64,000 nucleotides of DNA from positions 50,843,033 to 50,907,032 of the forward strand of contig CM066987.1 in assembly GCA_033977485.1 (NCBI GenBank), given 5' to 3'. This stretch comes from Hydrangea macrophylla (lineage: Eukaryota > Streptophyta > Magnoliopsida > Cornales > Hydrangeaceae). Each line of letters opens with the position of its first letter. Position 1 is the first letter of the stretch. Under the pieces are notes generated by a model. That model was not told the DNA's origin. It saw only the letters and a list, made by a program, of their open reading frames with translations, and searched no databases. The translations under genes and the position numbers were made by a program. Below are positions 1 through 10,658 of this stretch, piece after piece.

Positions 1-130
1 AGAAAGACTAGGGGAGGGAAGTGAGAGGTTGAAGCCGTGAGAGGGTTAGGGTTAGGTTTTCTAGAGCTGAGTTTGGGGAAGAAGAGAATGGAGACGGAGG
101 GGTTTTTTTATTTTCAGTAAAAACTCTTTA
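1..130 (-). promoter_or_regulatory. possible 5' leader of a minus-strand gene leaving the window
   Basis: Read on the minus strand, this stretch is pyrimidine-rich (CTTCTTCCCC, CTCTCACTTCCCTCCCC) and contains AACCCTAACCCT (plus 46-57), like the telo-box found in many plant promoters and 5' leaders. A TATA-like run lies upstream at about 186-206. No ATG-led ORF can be followed because the gene would leave the left edge. The match is compositional only, and it could equally be the end of a transposable element. Confidence 0.3.
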
Positions 131-167
131 CTGGGTTTTCTTCATTCCAAAAATAAAAAAACCCCTC
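97..167. repeat. nested perfect hairpin
   Basis: GAGGGGTTTTTTTATTTT (97-114) is the exact reverse complement of 150-167, an 18-bp stem. Inside the loop a second stem pairs CAGTAAA (115-121) with TTTACTG (127-133). It sits just upstream of the possible minus-strand leader. It could be a small foldback MITE or a structured leader. Confidence 0.85.
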
Positions 168-168
168 T

Positions 169-566
169 AAAAAATCTGCTATAACATATATATGTATATA
201 CATATTAGCTTTAAAGTCTATTGGGACAATAGAGTGTAGTTATAATCCTTAAATAATAATATAATATATCTGTTTTATTTTAAAGTCTTGGGAAATGGGA
301 AGGTCAGAGGCTTTAAAGTCTTGGTCTTGGGGAGTGGAGAGGATCAAGCTTGTGTTAGTGTTTTTTCTTGAAAATTGTTCATATTCTATCACAGTCGGTT
401 CGGTTTTAACTTTTCTTACTAAGGGTAAACCGAGAACCGACCAAAAAATCATGCAACTCACAACTTCTCAACCGATTTCGACTGAGAATCGCATGTAAGC
501 CGACTGTTATTACTCAGTTCGGTTCGGCTCAGTTTATCGGTTTAGATCAGTTTTCGAGCACCCCTA
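169..566. other. unassigned AT-rich DNA ending in a CACCCCTAG terminus
   Basis: No credible gene. From about 390 the DNA is rich in GTCGGTT/AACCGA words and ends GAGCACCCCTAG (556-567). The end at 21437 is similar, which suggests one end of a hAT-like non-autonomous element. The partner end and target duplication were not found. Confidence 0.3.
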
Positions 567-689
567 GCCAGGACCACCACGTGGCAAGAGTAATTATTCC
601 ATAGTCCTGGACCATTGCCACATAGCGGTCCTGGCCAGTAAAGAGCTGCCATGTGGCCAAGTTGTCTCCCATTAGTGAGATAACCTGAC

Positions 690-1045
690 CACATGACAGT
701 TCATAATGTTCTCGACCACCACATGGTCCATGGTTCGGGACCATACAATAATTTCCCACATGACAATGGTCAGTCGTGGAGCACTAAATAATTACTCACG
801 TATCATTGAATGGGGATACGCTAAAGTGGGGCAAGGTGGTTTAGCTCCACGTGGGGCGAACCACTGTCCACCTGTCAGTCGACCACATGGCAGTTCATAC
901 ATAGTCCAAGGTTCAGGACCATACAATAATTTCTCACATGACAATGCTCAGTTATGGAGCAAAAATAATTACTCACGCATCATTGAATGGGGATATGCTA
1001 AAGCGGGGCAAGGTGGTTTCTCTCCACATGGGGCGAAACCACTGT
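690..1045 (+). repeat. 178-bp tandem duplication, two copies
   Basis: Matching anchors recur 178 bp apart: CCATACAATA at 741 and 919, and CATTGAATGGGGATA at 803 and 981. The copies differ at scattered positions. Short ORFs across it are by-products of the repeat. GGACTTTTCAAAGCAAC motifs just downstream recur at 7.7 kb beyond the CACTA element, so this probably belongs to an older repeat into which the CACTA element inserted. Confidence 0.75.
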
Positions 1046-1750
1046 CCACCTGTCAGTTGGACTTTTCAAAGCAACGATTGGACTTTTCAAAACAACATTT
1101 GTACCTTGCTTAGCTTAGTCTGTGTGGTAGGTTCTAGTGTGAAATGTATGAGAGATAGGATGGGTAAAACACATAAGCATGTTAGTACATGTGGAACAAC
1201 AGATAAAATGTGATAAAATAATGCAGAAGTGACCACAGAATAATATTATGTAAAAATACAATAGAATAAATAGGATTCGGAGAGAACATGGCTCGGGTGA
1301 GAACCAAGGTAGCACCAAATGAAAGAGAGAGAAAGTAGTAGCAGACCGAGGTCTAGGCGAAGGTGTGGTGTCTAATGTAGGGTAGGACCCGGTTAGTGTT
1401 GGTAAGTGGTATTGTAAGGTGATCCGGGTGATGTTGGGAGATGGGCTAAGGATTGATAAGACCCAAAGGCTTGAGAGTGGGAGTGAAGTAGCTATCAGTG
1501 ACTTAGGGAGTCAAGGGAATTGGTGAGATCAAAAGTCTCTTAGCTAGATTGTTACGAGTCTATGTTGGGTTTATTTAAGTTAGACCCCGTTGTTGAATCT
1601 GTATAATGAAGCTGGTACTTATAAAAGGGGTAGTGAGGGTTTGTGAGACAGCTGAAAAAAGCTGAGTTGGTATTCTCGGAGTGATCTGTCTGCTTAAGGT
1701 AGTTATGGGCATTAAATGAGATTTTGATTTGTCCTGGGCTTGGGAGAAGT
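1046..1750. other. unassigned repeat-like flank of the CACTA element
   Basis: No gene-like ORF. It includes GGACTTTTCAAAGCAACG-type motifs shared with 7680-7900 and a GT/GG-rich stretch. It ends in the AGT target duplication (1748-1750). Confidence 0.4.
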
Positions 1751-1769
1751 CACTACAAGAAAATTGACT

Positions 1770-2520
1770 ATTAGTGGTGAAAATTTTCGTTGCTAAAAGT
1801 CAAATTTTCCTCACTAAAGCTCTTTAGTGACGAAAAAAATTTCGTCGCGCGTTCGTCGCTAATTCCTCGACGCAAAAGGTCTTTCGTGACGAAATCACAT
1901 TTCGTCACCAAAGAGTATCATTTAGCGACGAAATTTTTCGTCGCGAAAAGTGTGTTTTTCCCAACGAACAAAATTTCATCACGAAAGAGTCCTACTATTA
2001 GCGACGAAATTTCGTCGCTAAAAGTACCCTTTAGTGACGAATATTTCGTCAGGAAAAGTGTATTTTTTCTAACGAACCAAATTTCGCCACAAAAGAGTCC
2101 TACAATTAGCGATGAAATTTCGTCGCTAAAAGTATCCTTTAGTGACAAAATATTTCGTCGAGAAAAGTACATTTTTTCCAACGAACCAAATTTCGTCACG
2201 AAAGAGTCCTACTATTAGCGACGACATTTCGTCGCTAAAAGTACCATTTGGTGACAAAATTTTTCGTCGAAAAAAATACATTTTTCCCAACGAACCAAAT
2301 TTCGTCACGAAAAAGTCCTACTATTACCAACGAATTAAGTTTCATCGGCAAAAAATCTCTATTCCCAACGAAATATTTCGTCATTAAAAAGTAATCATTA
2401 GTGACGAAATAAGTTTCGTCGGTAAAAAGGTTTAATTAGTGACAAAATTTTCGTCGCTAAAGATAAAACTAAAAAATACAATTTGACTATTAGTGACGAA
2501 CAATTTCGTCGCTAAAAGCA
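1770..2520. repeat. left subterminal repeats of the CACTA element
   Basis: Many degenerate copies of TTTCGTCGCTAAAAG and its inverse GACGAAAT occur every 20-60 bp, several forming self-complementary GACGAAATTTCGTC. In CACTA elements such motifs bind the DNA-binding transposase product. ORFs here on both strands are repeat artefacts. Confidence 0.88.
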
Positions 2521-2914
2521 TTTCTATTTTTTTAATATATATTTTATTCACACAATATTTTTTTTGGGTCCACCTGCTAACGAGTAATCTAAAACATCCA
2601 CAACATACATATTCACCAAAAAAAGTTTCATTCATTAATAAATTACCTACTCAATCCAACAAAATAAAGCAAAATAGTATCTCCAAACATCCAAAAGCCA
2701 TATAGAAAACACAAATTCCAAAACAATATAGTATCTCCAAACATCAATGTAAATTTCTCCAGAAAATGAGATCAAAATCATGCATAGCTTTCATTCATGC
2801 ACTCCAGATGCCCGTAAATCTGCAATACAAAAATATACAAATCAATTTTAAATAAAGTATAAGTAAAAAAAAAAAAAAAGAAGTGTGCAACAATTCGTTA
2901 AAGAAAGGATTTAG

Positions 2915-4020
2915 ATTTCAAAATGCATTTTTGTGTCACTCCTTAACCGGGACTCGGTTTTCAATTCCGTTTCTTCCTACAAGTTTTTTCAAGCACAAGT
3001 GAGTTTTTCGAAGTGCTCCCGGTCCATTCGAACCATTATTGGACAATTTTGACCCCCAAAACCCCCGTATGCCCTTTAATGAAATAGTTGAGGTTTCAAA
3101 ATGCATTTTTGCGTCATTCTCCCTAACCAGGACTCGATTTTCAATTCCGTTTCTTCCTACAACTTTCTTTAGGTACAATTGAGGTGCTCGAAGTGATCTT
3201 GGTCCATTCGAACCATTATTGAACAATTTTGAACTCCAACACCCCGTATGCCCTTTAATGAAATAGTTGAGGTTTCAAAATGCATTTCTACGTCATTCTC
3301 CCTAACCGAGACTCGGTTTTTAATTCTGTTTCTTCCTACAACTTTGTTTAGGCACAATTGAGGTGCTCGAAGTGTTCTTGGTCCATTCAGACCGTTATTG
3401 GACGCTTTTGACCCCCCAACACCTCGTATGCCCTTTATTGAAAGAGTTAAGGTTCTAAAATGCTTCTTTGCGTCATTCTCCCTAACCGAGACTCGGTTTT
3501 CAATTCTGTTTCTTCCTACAACTTTGTTTAGGCACAATTGAGGTGCTCGAAGTGGTTCCGGTCCATTTGAACCACTATTGTACGATTTTGACCCCCAACA
3601 CCCCATATGCCCTTCATTGAAAGAGTTAAGGTTTCAAAATATTTTTTGCATCACTCTCCCTAATCGAGACTCGGTTTTTAATTTCATTTCTTCCTACAAA
3701 TTTTGTAGACACAATTGAGGTGCTCAAAGTGGTCTTGGTCCATTCGGACCATTATTGGACGATTTTGACCCCAACACCCGGTATGCCCTTTATTGAAAGA
3801 GTTAAGGTTTCAAAATGCTTCTTTGCGTCATTCTTCCTAACCGGGACTCGATTTCAATTCCATTTCTTCCTACAATTTTGTTTTGGCACAATTAAGGTGC
3901 TCGAAGTGGTCCCGGTCTATTCGGACAATTATTGGACGATTTTGATCCCCAACACCCCTTATGCCCTTTTTATTGAAAGAGTTAAGATTTCAAATTGCAT
4001 TTTTGCGTCATTCTCTCAAG
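2915..4020 (+). repeat. tandem array A, six copies of ~179 bp
   Basis: The anchor CCTAACCGRGACTCGG recurs at about 2941, 3121, 3301, 3481, 3659 and 3836, spacing 177-180 bp. Units contain TTCCGTTTCTTCCTACAAC and GGTCCATTCGGACCATTAT. Array B (5064-5895) is a diverged relative in the same orientation. Confidence 0.92.
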
Positions 4021-4120
4021 TATTAGACTAGTATTTGATGGTATTTGTTTCGATTTCTTCGTATAACTATCTTTAGTAAAATAATCAAATATTACATTTT
4101 AAACTTAAATAAACTTACCA

Positions 4121-4456
4121 TCAATTCTGCTTCGATGATGATAGTAGTTGTTGTATCATTTCCTTCATTTCCGCATGTTCTGCTGCCATTCGTTTTATGG
4201 TGTCCTGCTGGCTCTCATGTTCTGTTGCCATCCGATTTATGGTATCTTGCTGGCTCTCAACAATACCACGTAAGGAAGTCACCTCTGGATCAGGTCCGCT
4301 AGATACTGTTTGAGATGTGTGTGACGGCGTTGGCTTGGGCCCGTGACCAAGACCCTTAACATAACCTGGCTTCTTCCCCAACACACAATCAGCAACCTCG
4401 TCCTCTGTCGGGCGAGTCCCTCCGTCAGATACAGGCTGGTTCAACCTCACCTCCAT
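4121..4456 (-). pseudogene. remnant of a plant CACTA accessory protein (Ptta/TNP1-like, Transposase_24), last exon
   Basis: The minus-strand frame (111 codons) has the family-typical run CVLGKKPGYVKGLGHGPKP, followed by a low-complexity tail with two copies of SQQDTI[NK]RMA[TA]EH ending in a short coiled-coil-like segment. In CACTA elements this gene makes the non-catalytic DNA-binding partner of the transposase. Upstream exon remnants lie at about 4540-4650 (DLKKPLGRCEWFKW; HTDENGWCC) and 4720-4830 (TNKKNRACQT; HCMGSRAF), separated by AT-rich intron-like DNA. The N-terminal part is missing. It is recognised from memory of the family, not from a search. Confidence 0.65.
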
Positions 4457-4539
4457 TTCATCCTACATAGAATGTGGAAACTTATATAAGCATTCATTAC
4501 CAAAACAAAACACAAGTTTGATAAGATATACCTAGAAAC

Positions 4540-4830
4540 TTACATGTATCACCCTAGCCTGGTCACAACACCAACCATTCTCGTCTGTGTGGCGTGACCA
4601 TTTAAACCATTCACAGCGGCCGAGAGGCTTCTTTAAGTCCTTTTCCTACAATAAAAAAAAAACTAAATAGAATCGCAAAGAAATATTCTTAATTTAAAGA
4701 CTTGTATAAATATTTGTATTTACCTTCTTTGCTTTACCCGCCACAAATGCTCGTGATCCCATACAATGGGTGACAGTCTGACAGGCTCTGTTCTTCTTAT
4801 TTGTCTCAGACCGTTTCTTCAAGAGTAAAT
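4540..4830 (-). pseudogene. upstream exon remnants of the Ptta-like gene
   Basis: Two minus-strand coding patches with an AT-rich gap between about 4650 and 4720. Peptides such as DLKKPLGRCEWFKWSRHT and SETNKKNRACQTVTHCMGS resemble the conserved Transposase_24 core. AG/GT borders are plausible but were not verified. They belong with 4121-4456. Confidence 0.55.
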
Positions 4831-4890
4831 AATTTGAAGTAAGCTTACAAGGTTAAATGTCGTTCTCAAATTTTAAAAAAATACTTGTAA

Positions 4891-5034
4891 TTGTACCTTA
4901 AAGGCTTCCGATGAGAAATAGTCGCATTTATTATACAAATGTTAGACATTCATTCACAATATAAGCCTCTGCGATTGATCCTTCAGGACGAGCTTTATTA
5001 GTAACATAACCCTTAAGGGTACACAAGTACCTAC
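4891..5034 (-). pseudogene. fragment of CACTA transposase C-terminal region (DUF4218-like)
   Basis: The minus-strand translation includes LKGYVTNKARPEGSIAEAY followed by IVNECLTF, matching the conserved RPEG-IAE-Y-ECLTF block downstream of the catalytic domain in plant CACTA transposases. In-frame stops follow at once. Only this tail survives, so the catalytic domain was lost, probably when array B formed next to it. Confidence 0.65.
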
Positions 5035-5063
5035 AAACATAGGGAAAATTTTCCAATAAAGAT

Positions 5064-5895
5064 ATGAGCTTTTCAATAAGCATTTCAGTCCGGTTCCTAT
5101 TCCGTTTCTTCTTGCAACTTTCTATGGATGTGTGGGAGGTGCGGGTTAAGTTTCGTGGTTACCGGATCGACGGTTTGCATTTTGACCCGCCAAACCCCAA
5201 AAACTTAGTTTTTAAGAGTTTACGAGTTAAAAAAGTTGTTTTGTATTGTATCTTGATAACCGGTAGTTCGGTTCCTGTTTCATTTCTTCCTGCGACTTTC
5301 TATGGACATGTGGGAGGTGCGAGTCATGTTTCGTGATTACCGGATCGACGGTTTGCATTTTGACCCCCCAAACCCCAAAAACTTAGTTTTTAAGAATTTA
5401 CGAGGTAAAAAAGTTGTTTTGTATTGTATCTTTATAACCGGGAGTCCAGTTCCTGTTCCGTTTCTTCCTGCAACTTTCAATGGATGTGTGGGAGGTGCGA
5501 GTTAAGTTTCGTGGTTACCGGATCGACGGTTTGCATTTTGACCCCCCAAACCCAAAAACTTAGTTTTTAAGAGTTTACGAGTTAAAAAAGTTGTTTTGTA
5601 GTGTATCTTGATAACCGGGAGTCCGGTTCCTATTCCATTTCTTTTTGAAACTTTCTATGGACATGTGGGAGGTGCGAGTCAAGTTTCGTGGTTACCGGAT
5701 CGACAGTTTGCATTTTGACTCCCCAAACCCCAAAAACTTAGTTTTTAAGAGTTTACGAGTTAAAAAAGTTGTTTTGTAGTGTATCTTGATAACCGGGAGT
5801 CCGGTTCCTATTCCGTTTCTTCTTGCATCTTTCTATGGACATGTGGGAGGTGCGAGTCAAGTTTCGTGGTTACCGGATTGACGGTTTGCATTTTG
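5064..5895 (+). repeat. tandem array B, about five copies of ~178 bp
   Basis: GGTTTGCATTTTGAC recurs at about 5172, 5350, 5528 and 5706, with a truncated copy at 5883 (spacing 177-178 bp). Units share TTCCGTTTCTTC, AACTTTCTATGG and GATTTTGACC-like blocks with array A. The two arrays are therefore diverged branches of one repeat. Confidence 0.92.
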
Positions 5896-6600
5896 TTACA
5901 AATTGTAACAATTCCCGACGAAAGTTTTTCGTCACGAAACCTTAAATAATTCTCGATGAAATATTTTGTCACTAAAAGTAAAACAATCACCGACGAAACA
6001 ATTTCGTCACAAATTGTAACAATTCCCGACGAAAGTTTTTCGTCACGAAAGCTTAAACAATTCCCAACGAAATATTTCGTCACTAAAAGATAAACATTTA
6101 CCGACAAAATAATTTCGTCACCAATTGTAACAATTCCCAACGAAAGTTTTTTGTCACAAAAGGTTGTATAATTCCCGACGAAATATTTTGTCACTAAAAG
6201 TAAAACAATTACCGACGAAAGTATTTCGTCATTAATTGTTATAATTACCGACGAAAATATTTTGTCACGAAAGGGTAAACAATTCCCGACGAAATATTTC
6301 GTCACTAAAAGTAAAACAATTAACGACGAAAACATTTCGTCACCAATTGATAACGTTTCGTCGCCTAAACTTTTCCCACCAAATTTTTGGCGGGGGAAAT
6401 TTCCCGCCAACTATTAGCGACGAACTTTAGTGAAGAAATAAATTGTCGTCGGTAATTGTTCGACTTTTACCCGCGAAAATTGGTTTCGTCGAGAAAGATA
6501 AAGACTTTTGCTGACGAACGTTGATTTCGTCACTAATAGTATACTATTAGTGACGAAAATAATTTTGCGGGTAAAAGTTTCGTCACTAAAGGTCAGATTT
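5896..6600. repeat. right subterminal repeats of the CACTA element
   Basis: Mirror of the left subterminal zone: dense GACGAAANTTTTCGTCAC motifs separated by AAAACAATTACC-type spacers. The minus-strand 200-codon ORF (5808-6410) is an artefact of these repeats. Confidence 0.88.
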
Positions 6601-6612
6601 GTTGTAGTGAGT

Positions 6613-6904
6613 GAATCAGATATGAGGGGCGTGTTGTCACTTGGTGGCAAATAAATACTATAGAGTGGTCAAAGGGGGAAGACATTCTATTGGTGCAAAT
6701 GTTTAAGCGAGGAAAGATACGAATGCTCATGCCATTGGTTCGCTGAAGGTAAGCGATGGCAAGTTCTAAGGCTTGGTCATTGGTGCAGAGTATTAAGCGA
6801 CCTTGAAGTGACCTGGCTATAGGGGTCATAGGTTTAACAAATGTTGCGGTCATCGACTCCTCTAATTGGTTGTGAGGTTGGTGGGGCAGGCACGTGAAAG
6901 TCAC

Positions 6905-6946
<42 letters not shown>

Positions 6947-7599
6947 AACCAACCCTAGCTTTTCCTGTGAGGCATGAGCTAGGGAGATGCCCTTGGTTCT
7001 AGCCACCTATCCATAAGCTCCCGAGATACCAACGGGCGTGGCCACCCTTAGATACTGCTTCCCGACCAAGTGTGGATGTCCCGAGTGGCAAGTATGTGTA
7101 TTTAGTATTTAATATTTATATTCCAGTTGCATGTGATCCTCAGTGAGTAGAGACACTAGCTTGTGAGATCCGGAGAGCGGTTTGCAAGTAGGGATCTCGA
7201 GAGTAAGACCCGAAGTGTGGTCAGCGGGTAGAGATCCGGAGAGTCGTTTGCGAGTGGGGATCTGGAGAGTAAGACCCGAAGTGTGATCAGTAGTGGAGAT
7301 CTGGGGTTTTTCTTTGTCTCGGAGTGGGGATTTCCTTTGTCTCGGAGTGGGCTCTGAAGTACTTTGGAGTGGGCTCCGAGGTGAGGCTTCAGAGTGGACT
7401 CATCTGAGGTGGCTTCAGGGGCTTCTCCGAAGTGAAGTGAGGCTTCGGAGTGGGCTTCTCTAAAGTGACGCTTCAGATTGGGCTATTGGGTTCTTCTACG
7501 GTATAGATGGAGCTCATAATTGGTGGTGGTATTGATACACGTGGAGTCAGTGGTAACATGTGCTAGTCAAACTGTGTGAGTTGTCAACCATTATCTACA
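6613..7599. other. unassigned DNA with microsatellite and short duplications
   Basis: Contains a (TC)n run (6906-6944) and a 66-bp tandem duplication starting GAGATCCGGAGAG at 7165 and 7231. A decayed CGGAGTGGGCTCC / GAGGCTTCAGAGTGG mini-repeat lies at 7320-7480. A minus-strand ORF across the TC run (6593-7006) has an Arg-Glu repeat from the microsatellite and no recognisable domain. Confidence 0.5.
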
Positions 7600-8000
7600 G
7601 TTTGTACCTTGTAAATGTTGAACAAAATGAGAAAAAACTTACGCGCAATTAATATTTCTGACACGCAATTAATGCTGTCGGTTGAACTTTTCAAAGCAAT
7701 ATTTGGACTTTTCAAAGCAACGTTTGGACTTATCAAAGCAATATTTATATCCTGCCTAGCTTAATTTGTACCTTTCTTAGCTTAGTTTGAACCTTGTAAA
7801 TGTTGAGCAAAATGACAAAAAGCTTATGCGCAATTAATGCTTCTAACATACAATTAATGCTCTGTCGATTGGACAAGCAACGTTTAGACTTTTCAAAGCA
7901 ACATTTGAATCTTGCTTAACTTAGTTTGTACTTTGATTAGTTTAGTTTGGACACTTCTTAGCTTAATTCGTATCTATGTTATTTACATATGTTAAACTTT
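7600..8000 (+). repeat. ~185-bp tandem duplication with CTTTTCAAAGCAA motifs
   Basis: GTAAATGTTGAACAAAATGA (7611) and GTAAATGTTGAGCAAAATGA (7796) mark two diverged copies. Each holds GCGCAATTAATGCT and GGACTTTTCAAAGCAACG words. The latter also occur at 1060-1100 on the other side of the CACTA insertion. Confidence 0.65.
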
Positions 8001-8076
8001 GTTATCAAGGTACAAATAGTTCATTGATAAAGTCCAAACGTGGTTTAATAAAGTCCAAATATTTGTAAAAAAAGTA

Positions 8077-8327
8077 CTCCCTCCGTCCCATTTTACGTGT
8101 CCCTCTCTCTTCTTTGGGATGTCCCAAAATTGTTTACTTTTCTAAATTGTTATGCAAATTTTACTTAGTTTCTCAAATTACAATTTCTTACAATCAACAC
8201 CAAAATAAAACAAACAAAAAAAGGAAACTACAATAATTATGAATAATTGTGAAAAATAAGTATAGATTCTTTTTATCTCTTTAAGTAATTAAATTCCCAA
8301 AAAAAAAACACATAAAAAAAAACAGAG
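8077..8327. mobile_element. Stowaway-like MITE (Tc1/mariner)
   Basis: The left terminus CTCCCTCCGTCCCATTTTACG is the standard Stowaway end, and TA occurs on both sides (8075-8076 and 8328-8329). The right terminus is decayed (ACATAAAAAAAAACAGAG). Length 251 bp, with no coding capacity, as expected. Confidence 0.75.
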
Positions 8328-8329
8328 TA

Positions 8330-8977
8330 CAAATCATTGTTTCAAACCATCTTTAAAATCATTCGTCATTTGTGCGCAGAAATAAGAGCTCAGACTTGAA
8401 AGTTTAACATTGGCCAAAAAAAAAATTCGCCTAGGTGACTTTCCGAATGACTGCACAGGGAATGCACTGGTCTCGGTCTATGATAATGTAGACTGTGTAC
8501 ATGTCAGTGAATCTTTGAAAATCTAACAGGATATTCAATGGTATTTTCAGCCAAAAAAAGAAAAGCATCTTCTACGATATATACTACTACGGAGTATTAG
8601 TTTTGATTATATTGTACGTTCTAATTTGATACTTAAGAATATACTTAAGAATAAGCATAATTATTAAAATATTATATGTAAATTTTAAAATTTTATGATT
8701 TTGAAAATTATTTTATAATGCATTTTATTAGTTTTTGATGTATCCTACATTTTAGTAGTTTTTGTACCATAATGTTAAATGTTAAAATGAATTTTTGCTA
8801 AGAGTAATGCTGGAGAGATCAACAGGCAAATAAAAAAAGACATGGGTCGACTTGGACAATTAAAGACTCTTCATTAATTGCATAACAAATAAAAAATATT
8901 TTAGATTTAATTTTCAAAAAACTAATAATTTAGGTAAACAAATACAGTGTAACTAGCATCTCCTTCTCCCAGACCAA
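8330..8977. other. AT-rich intergenic DNA
   Basis: No gene or firm repeat boundary. It contains a 47-bp block (8925-8971, TAATAATTTAGGTAAACAAATA ... CATCTCCTTCTCCC, split here for length) that recurs at 11142-11198 beyond the MULE-like element. Confidence 0.4.
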
Positions 8978-10015
8978 TAGTTAATATAGAAATGTATTGT
9001 TTAGTCCCTTATTATGCAGGTTTTATATATTGAGTGTATTTAAATTAGGTAGTTATGAAATCAATCCCTTAATTGGTGTACAATTCAGGAATTAGTCCTT
9101 TACCCTAATTTTCATTTTTTTATATTACCTTTATACCCTTTATCTGTTTTAAATAGAAATTAATTTGAATGTGTTATTTTTAGTCATTATATATTATAAT
9201 AGAAGTGGAGGAGTTGTGGGATCATGGCTTCCTTAAATTATGGTAGTTGATTGTGTGTGGTTTTAAATGTGATTTTAAACTGCAACATATAGGATAATCA
9301 CAATTCAAAATTTTTTGAATTCTAGATTTCTCACTGTTGTGATTAAAAAGGTAATAAATTTGTTTGCATCATTGTTTAGTTCGTTATAATTGTACAGGCA
9401 CGTATGTGATAAATTTGTCACTGATATTTAATAGCGTGCCAAATTTATTGCGATGGTGACAAATTTATCACTCAATCTTACTGAGAGATTCACATATATG
9501 TTCGTCATTTGCATTTTTTAGTTCGTGGAGCTTTACCTATGGGTTTTGAATGTGAGAATTTTAAATTATGCCCATTCATAAAGTGAGAAATTTTGAATTA
9601 TTTGCCAAAAAAAAAAAGTGAGAAATTTTACGATTGAACAAGTAGTTTTTTTGTGTGTTACTTACTGCACGCTTCAGTAAGATTCATAGGTTTGTTCTTT
9701 ATTTTGCATTTTTGATTTGGTTTATTTCTATGTTTTGAAGGTGAGAAATTGATTTTTTTTTTTTGAGAAATTTCGCATTATCTCCATTCAAAAAGTGAGA
9801 ATGTTGCATCATTTCCTATTAAAAAGTGAGAAATTTGTTTTCAACAAGTGACAAATTTGATTATGTGCATTTATGGCTGGTAAAGATAAGGAAATAATGA
9901 TCCCAAAAATTAAGGCATTTTCCATATTTTACTCAACTATCGTTACTTATCTTTTGGTTTCTATGTTTGAGAAGTTGTATGAAAAATTTACTTATACTTT
10001 GGTTTCTACTTTTAA

Positions 10016-10120
10016 GTGAGAAATTTCTCACTATGTGGCTGAGAAATTACGGGGTGAGAAATTTCTCACTCTTTGTTCTATATTAGGAAATTTCTCAGTC
10101 AAACAATGAGAAATTTCTCA
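10016..10120. repeat. cluster of perfect 14-16-bp palindromes
   Basis: GTGAGAAATTTCTCAC occurs at 10016-10031 and 10054-10069, and TGAGAAATTTCTCA at 10107-10120. Half-sites (GTGAGAAATTT) are scattered from 9600 to 10390. All lie within the MULE-like element. Confidence 0.9.
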
Positions 10121-10385
10121 CTTTGTCAGATTTTAACAATCATAAAGCAAAGTGTGAGAAAATGTGAGAATTGTTGAAAAATTCATGTTCACTTTGACAG
10201 ATTTTAACAATCATCAAATCATTGGATTTTTTTACGTATTATATCGATTTGTTGAGTTCTTAGTAAATGTGTGAATTTCTCATTTTTTTTTTAATGTGAA
10301 AATAGTTATGACAAAGTGATAAATTCTCAGTTACAGAAAGTGAGAATTTTATATAACAGAATGTGAGAAAACTATAGAACAGAAA

Positions 10386-10658
10386 GTGAGAAAAAGGAAA
10401 AAAGTATTTTCCAAATACAGATTTTTGCAATATCAACAAAAAAATTATCACTACCATCATGATCTACCCACTATCACCACACAGAAACAAAAAAAAATTA
10501 CAATTGATGTAAGCTTCAGATCCTTCGATTGCTTCGTGATCTCGAGGAGTCTCGATGACCCCGACGACGATTTTTATGATAATTGGTTCATCAATCGGAG
10601 AAAATCATCTGGATCCATAAGAAAAAGTATATCTTCAATTTCGGTTAGAAGTTTTTAG
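10386..10658 (+). CDS. short ORF inside the MULE-like element, unrecognised
   Basis: A 90-codon frame with a basic N-terminus (MRKRKKVFSKYRF) and a D/S-rich middle (SRSLDDPDDDFYDNW). The segment 10500-10650 is less AT-rich than its surroundings and reads like an exon, so it could be a captured gene fragment. No family recognised; it may be chance. Confidence 0.25.
   Translation: MRKRKKVFSKYRFLQYQQKNYHYHHDLPTITTQKQKKITIDVSFRSFDCFVISRSLDDPDDDFYDNWFINRRKSSGSIRKSISSISVRSF

Larger units (their letters stand above)
1751..6609 (-). mobile_element. non-autonomous CACTA (En/Spm-type) DNA transposon
   Basis: The left end starts CACTACAAGAAAA at 1751 and the right end finishes TTTGTTGTAGTG at 6609, the inverted CACTA terminus. 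A 3-bp target duplication AGT flanks it (1748-1750 and 6610-6612), as expected for the superfamily. Subterminal zones are packed with GACGAAATTTCGTC-type motifs in both orientations, the usual transposase-binding architecture. The interior holds two arrays of a ~179-bp repeat around minus-strand remnants of CACTA genes. The catalytic part of the transposase is absent, so movement would need a helper. The superfamily call is firm; the family is unknown. Confidence 0.93.

Noticed and set aside
40..60. GGGTTAGGGTTAGG as telomeric repeat
   Set aside because: Only two near-copies; better explained as a telo-box-like promoter or leader motif read on the minus strand.
5808..6410. 200-codon minus-strand ORF
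   Set aside because: Composed of CACTA subterminal repeats (SSVIVLLLVTKYFVGN-type); not a protein family.
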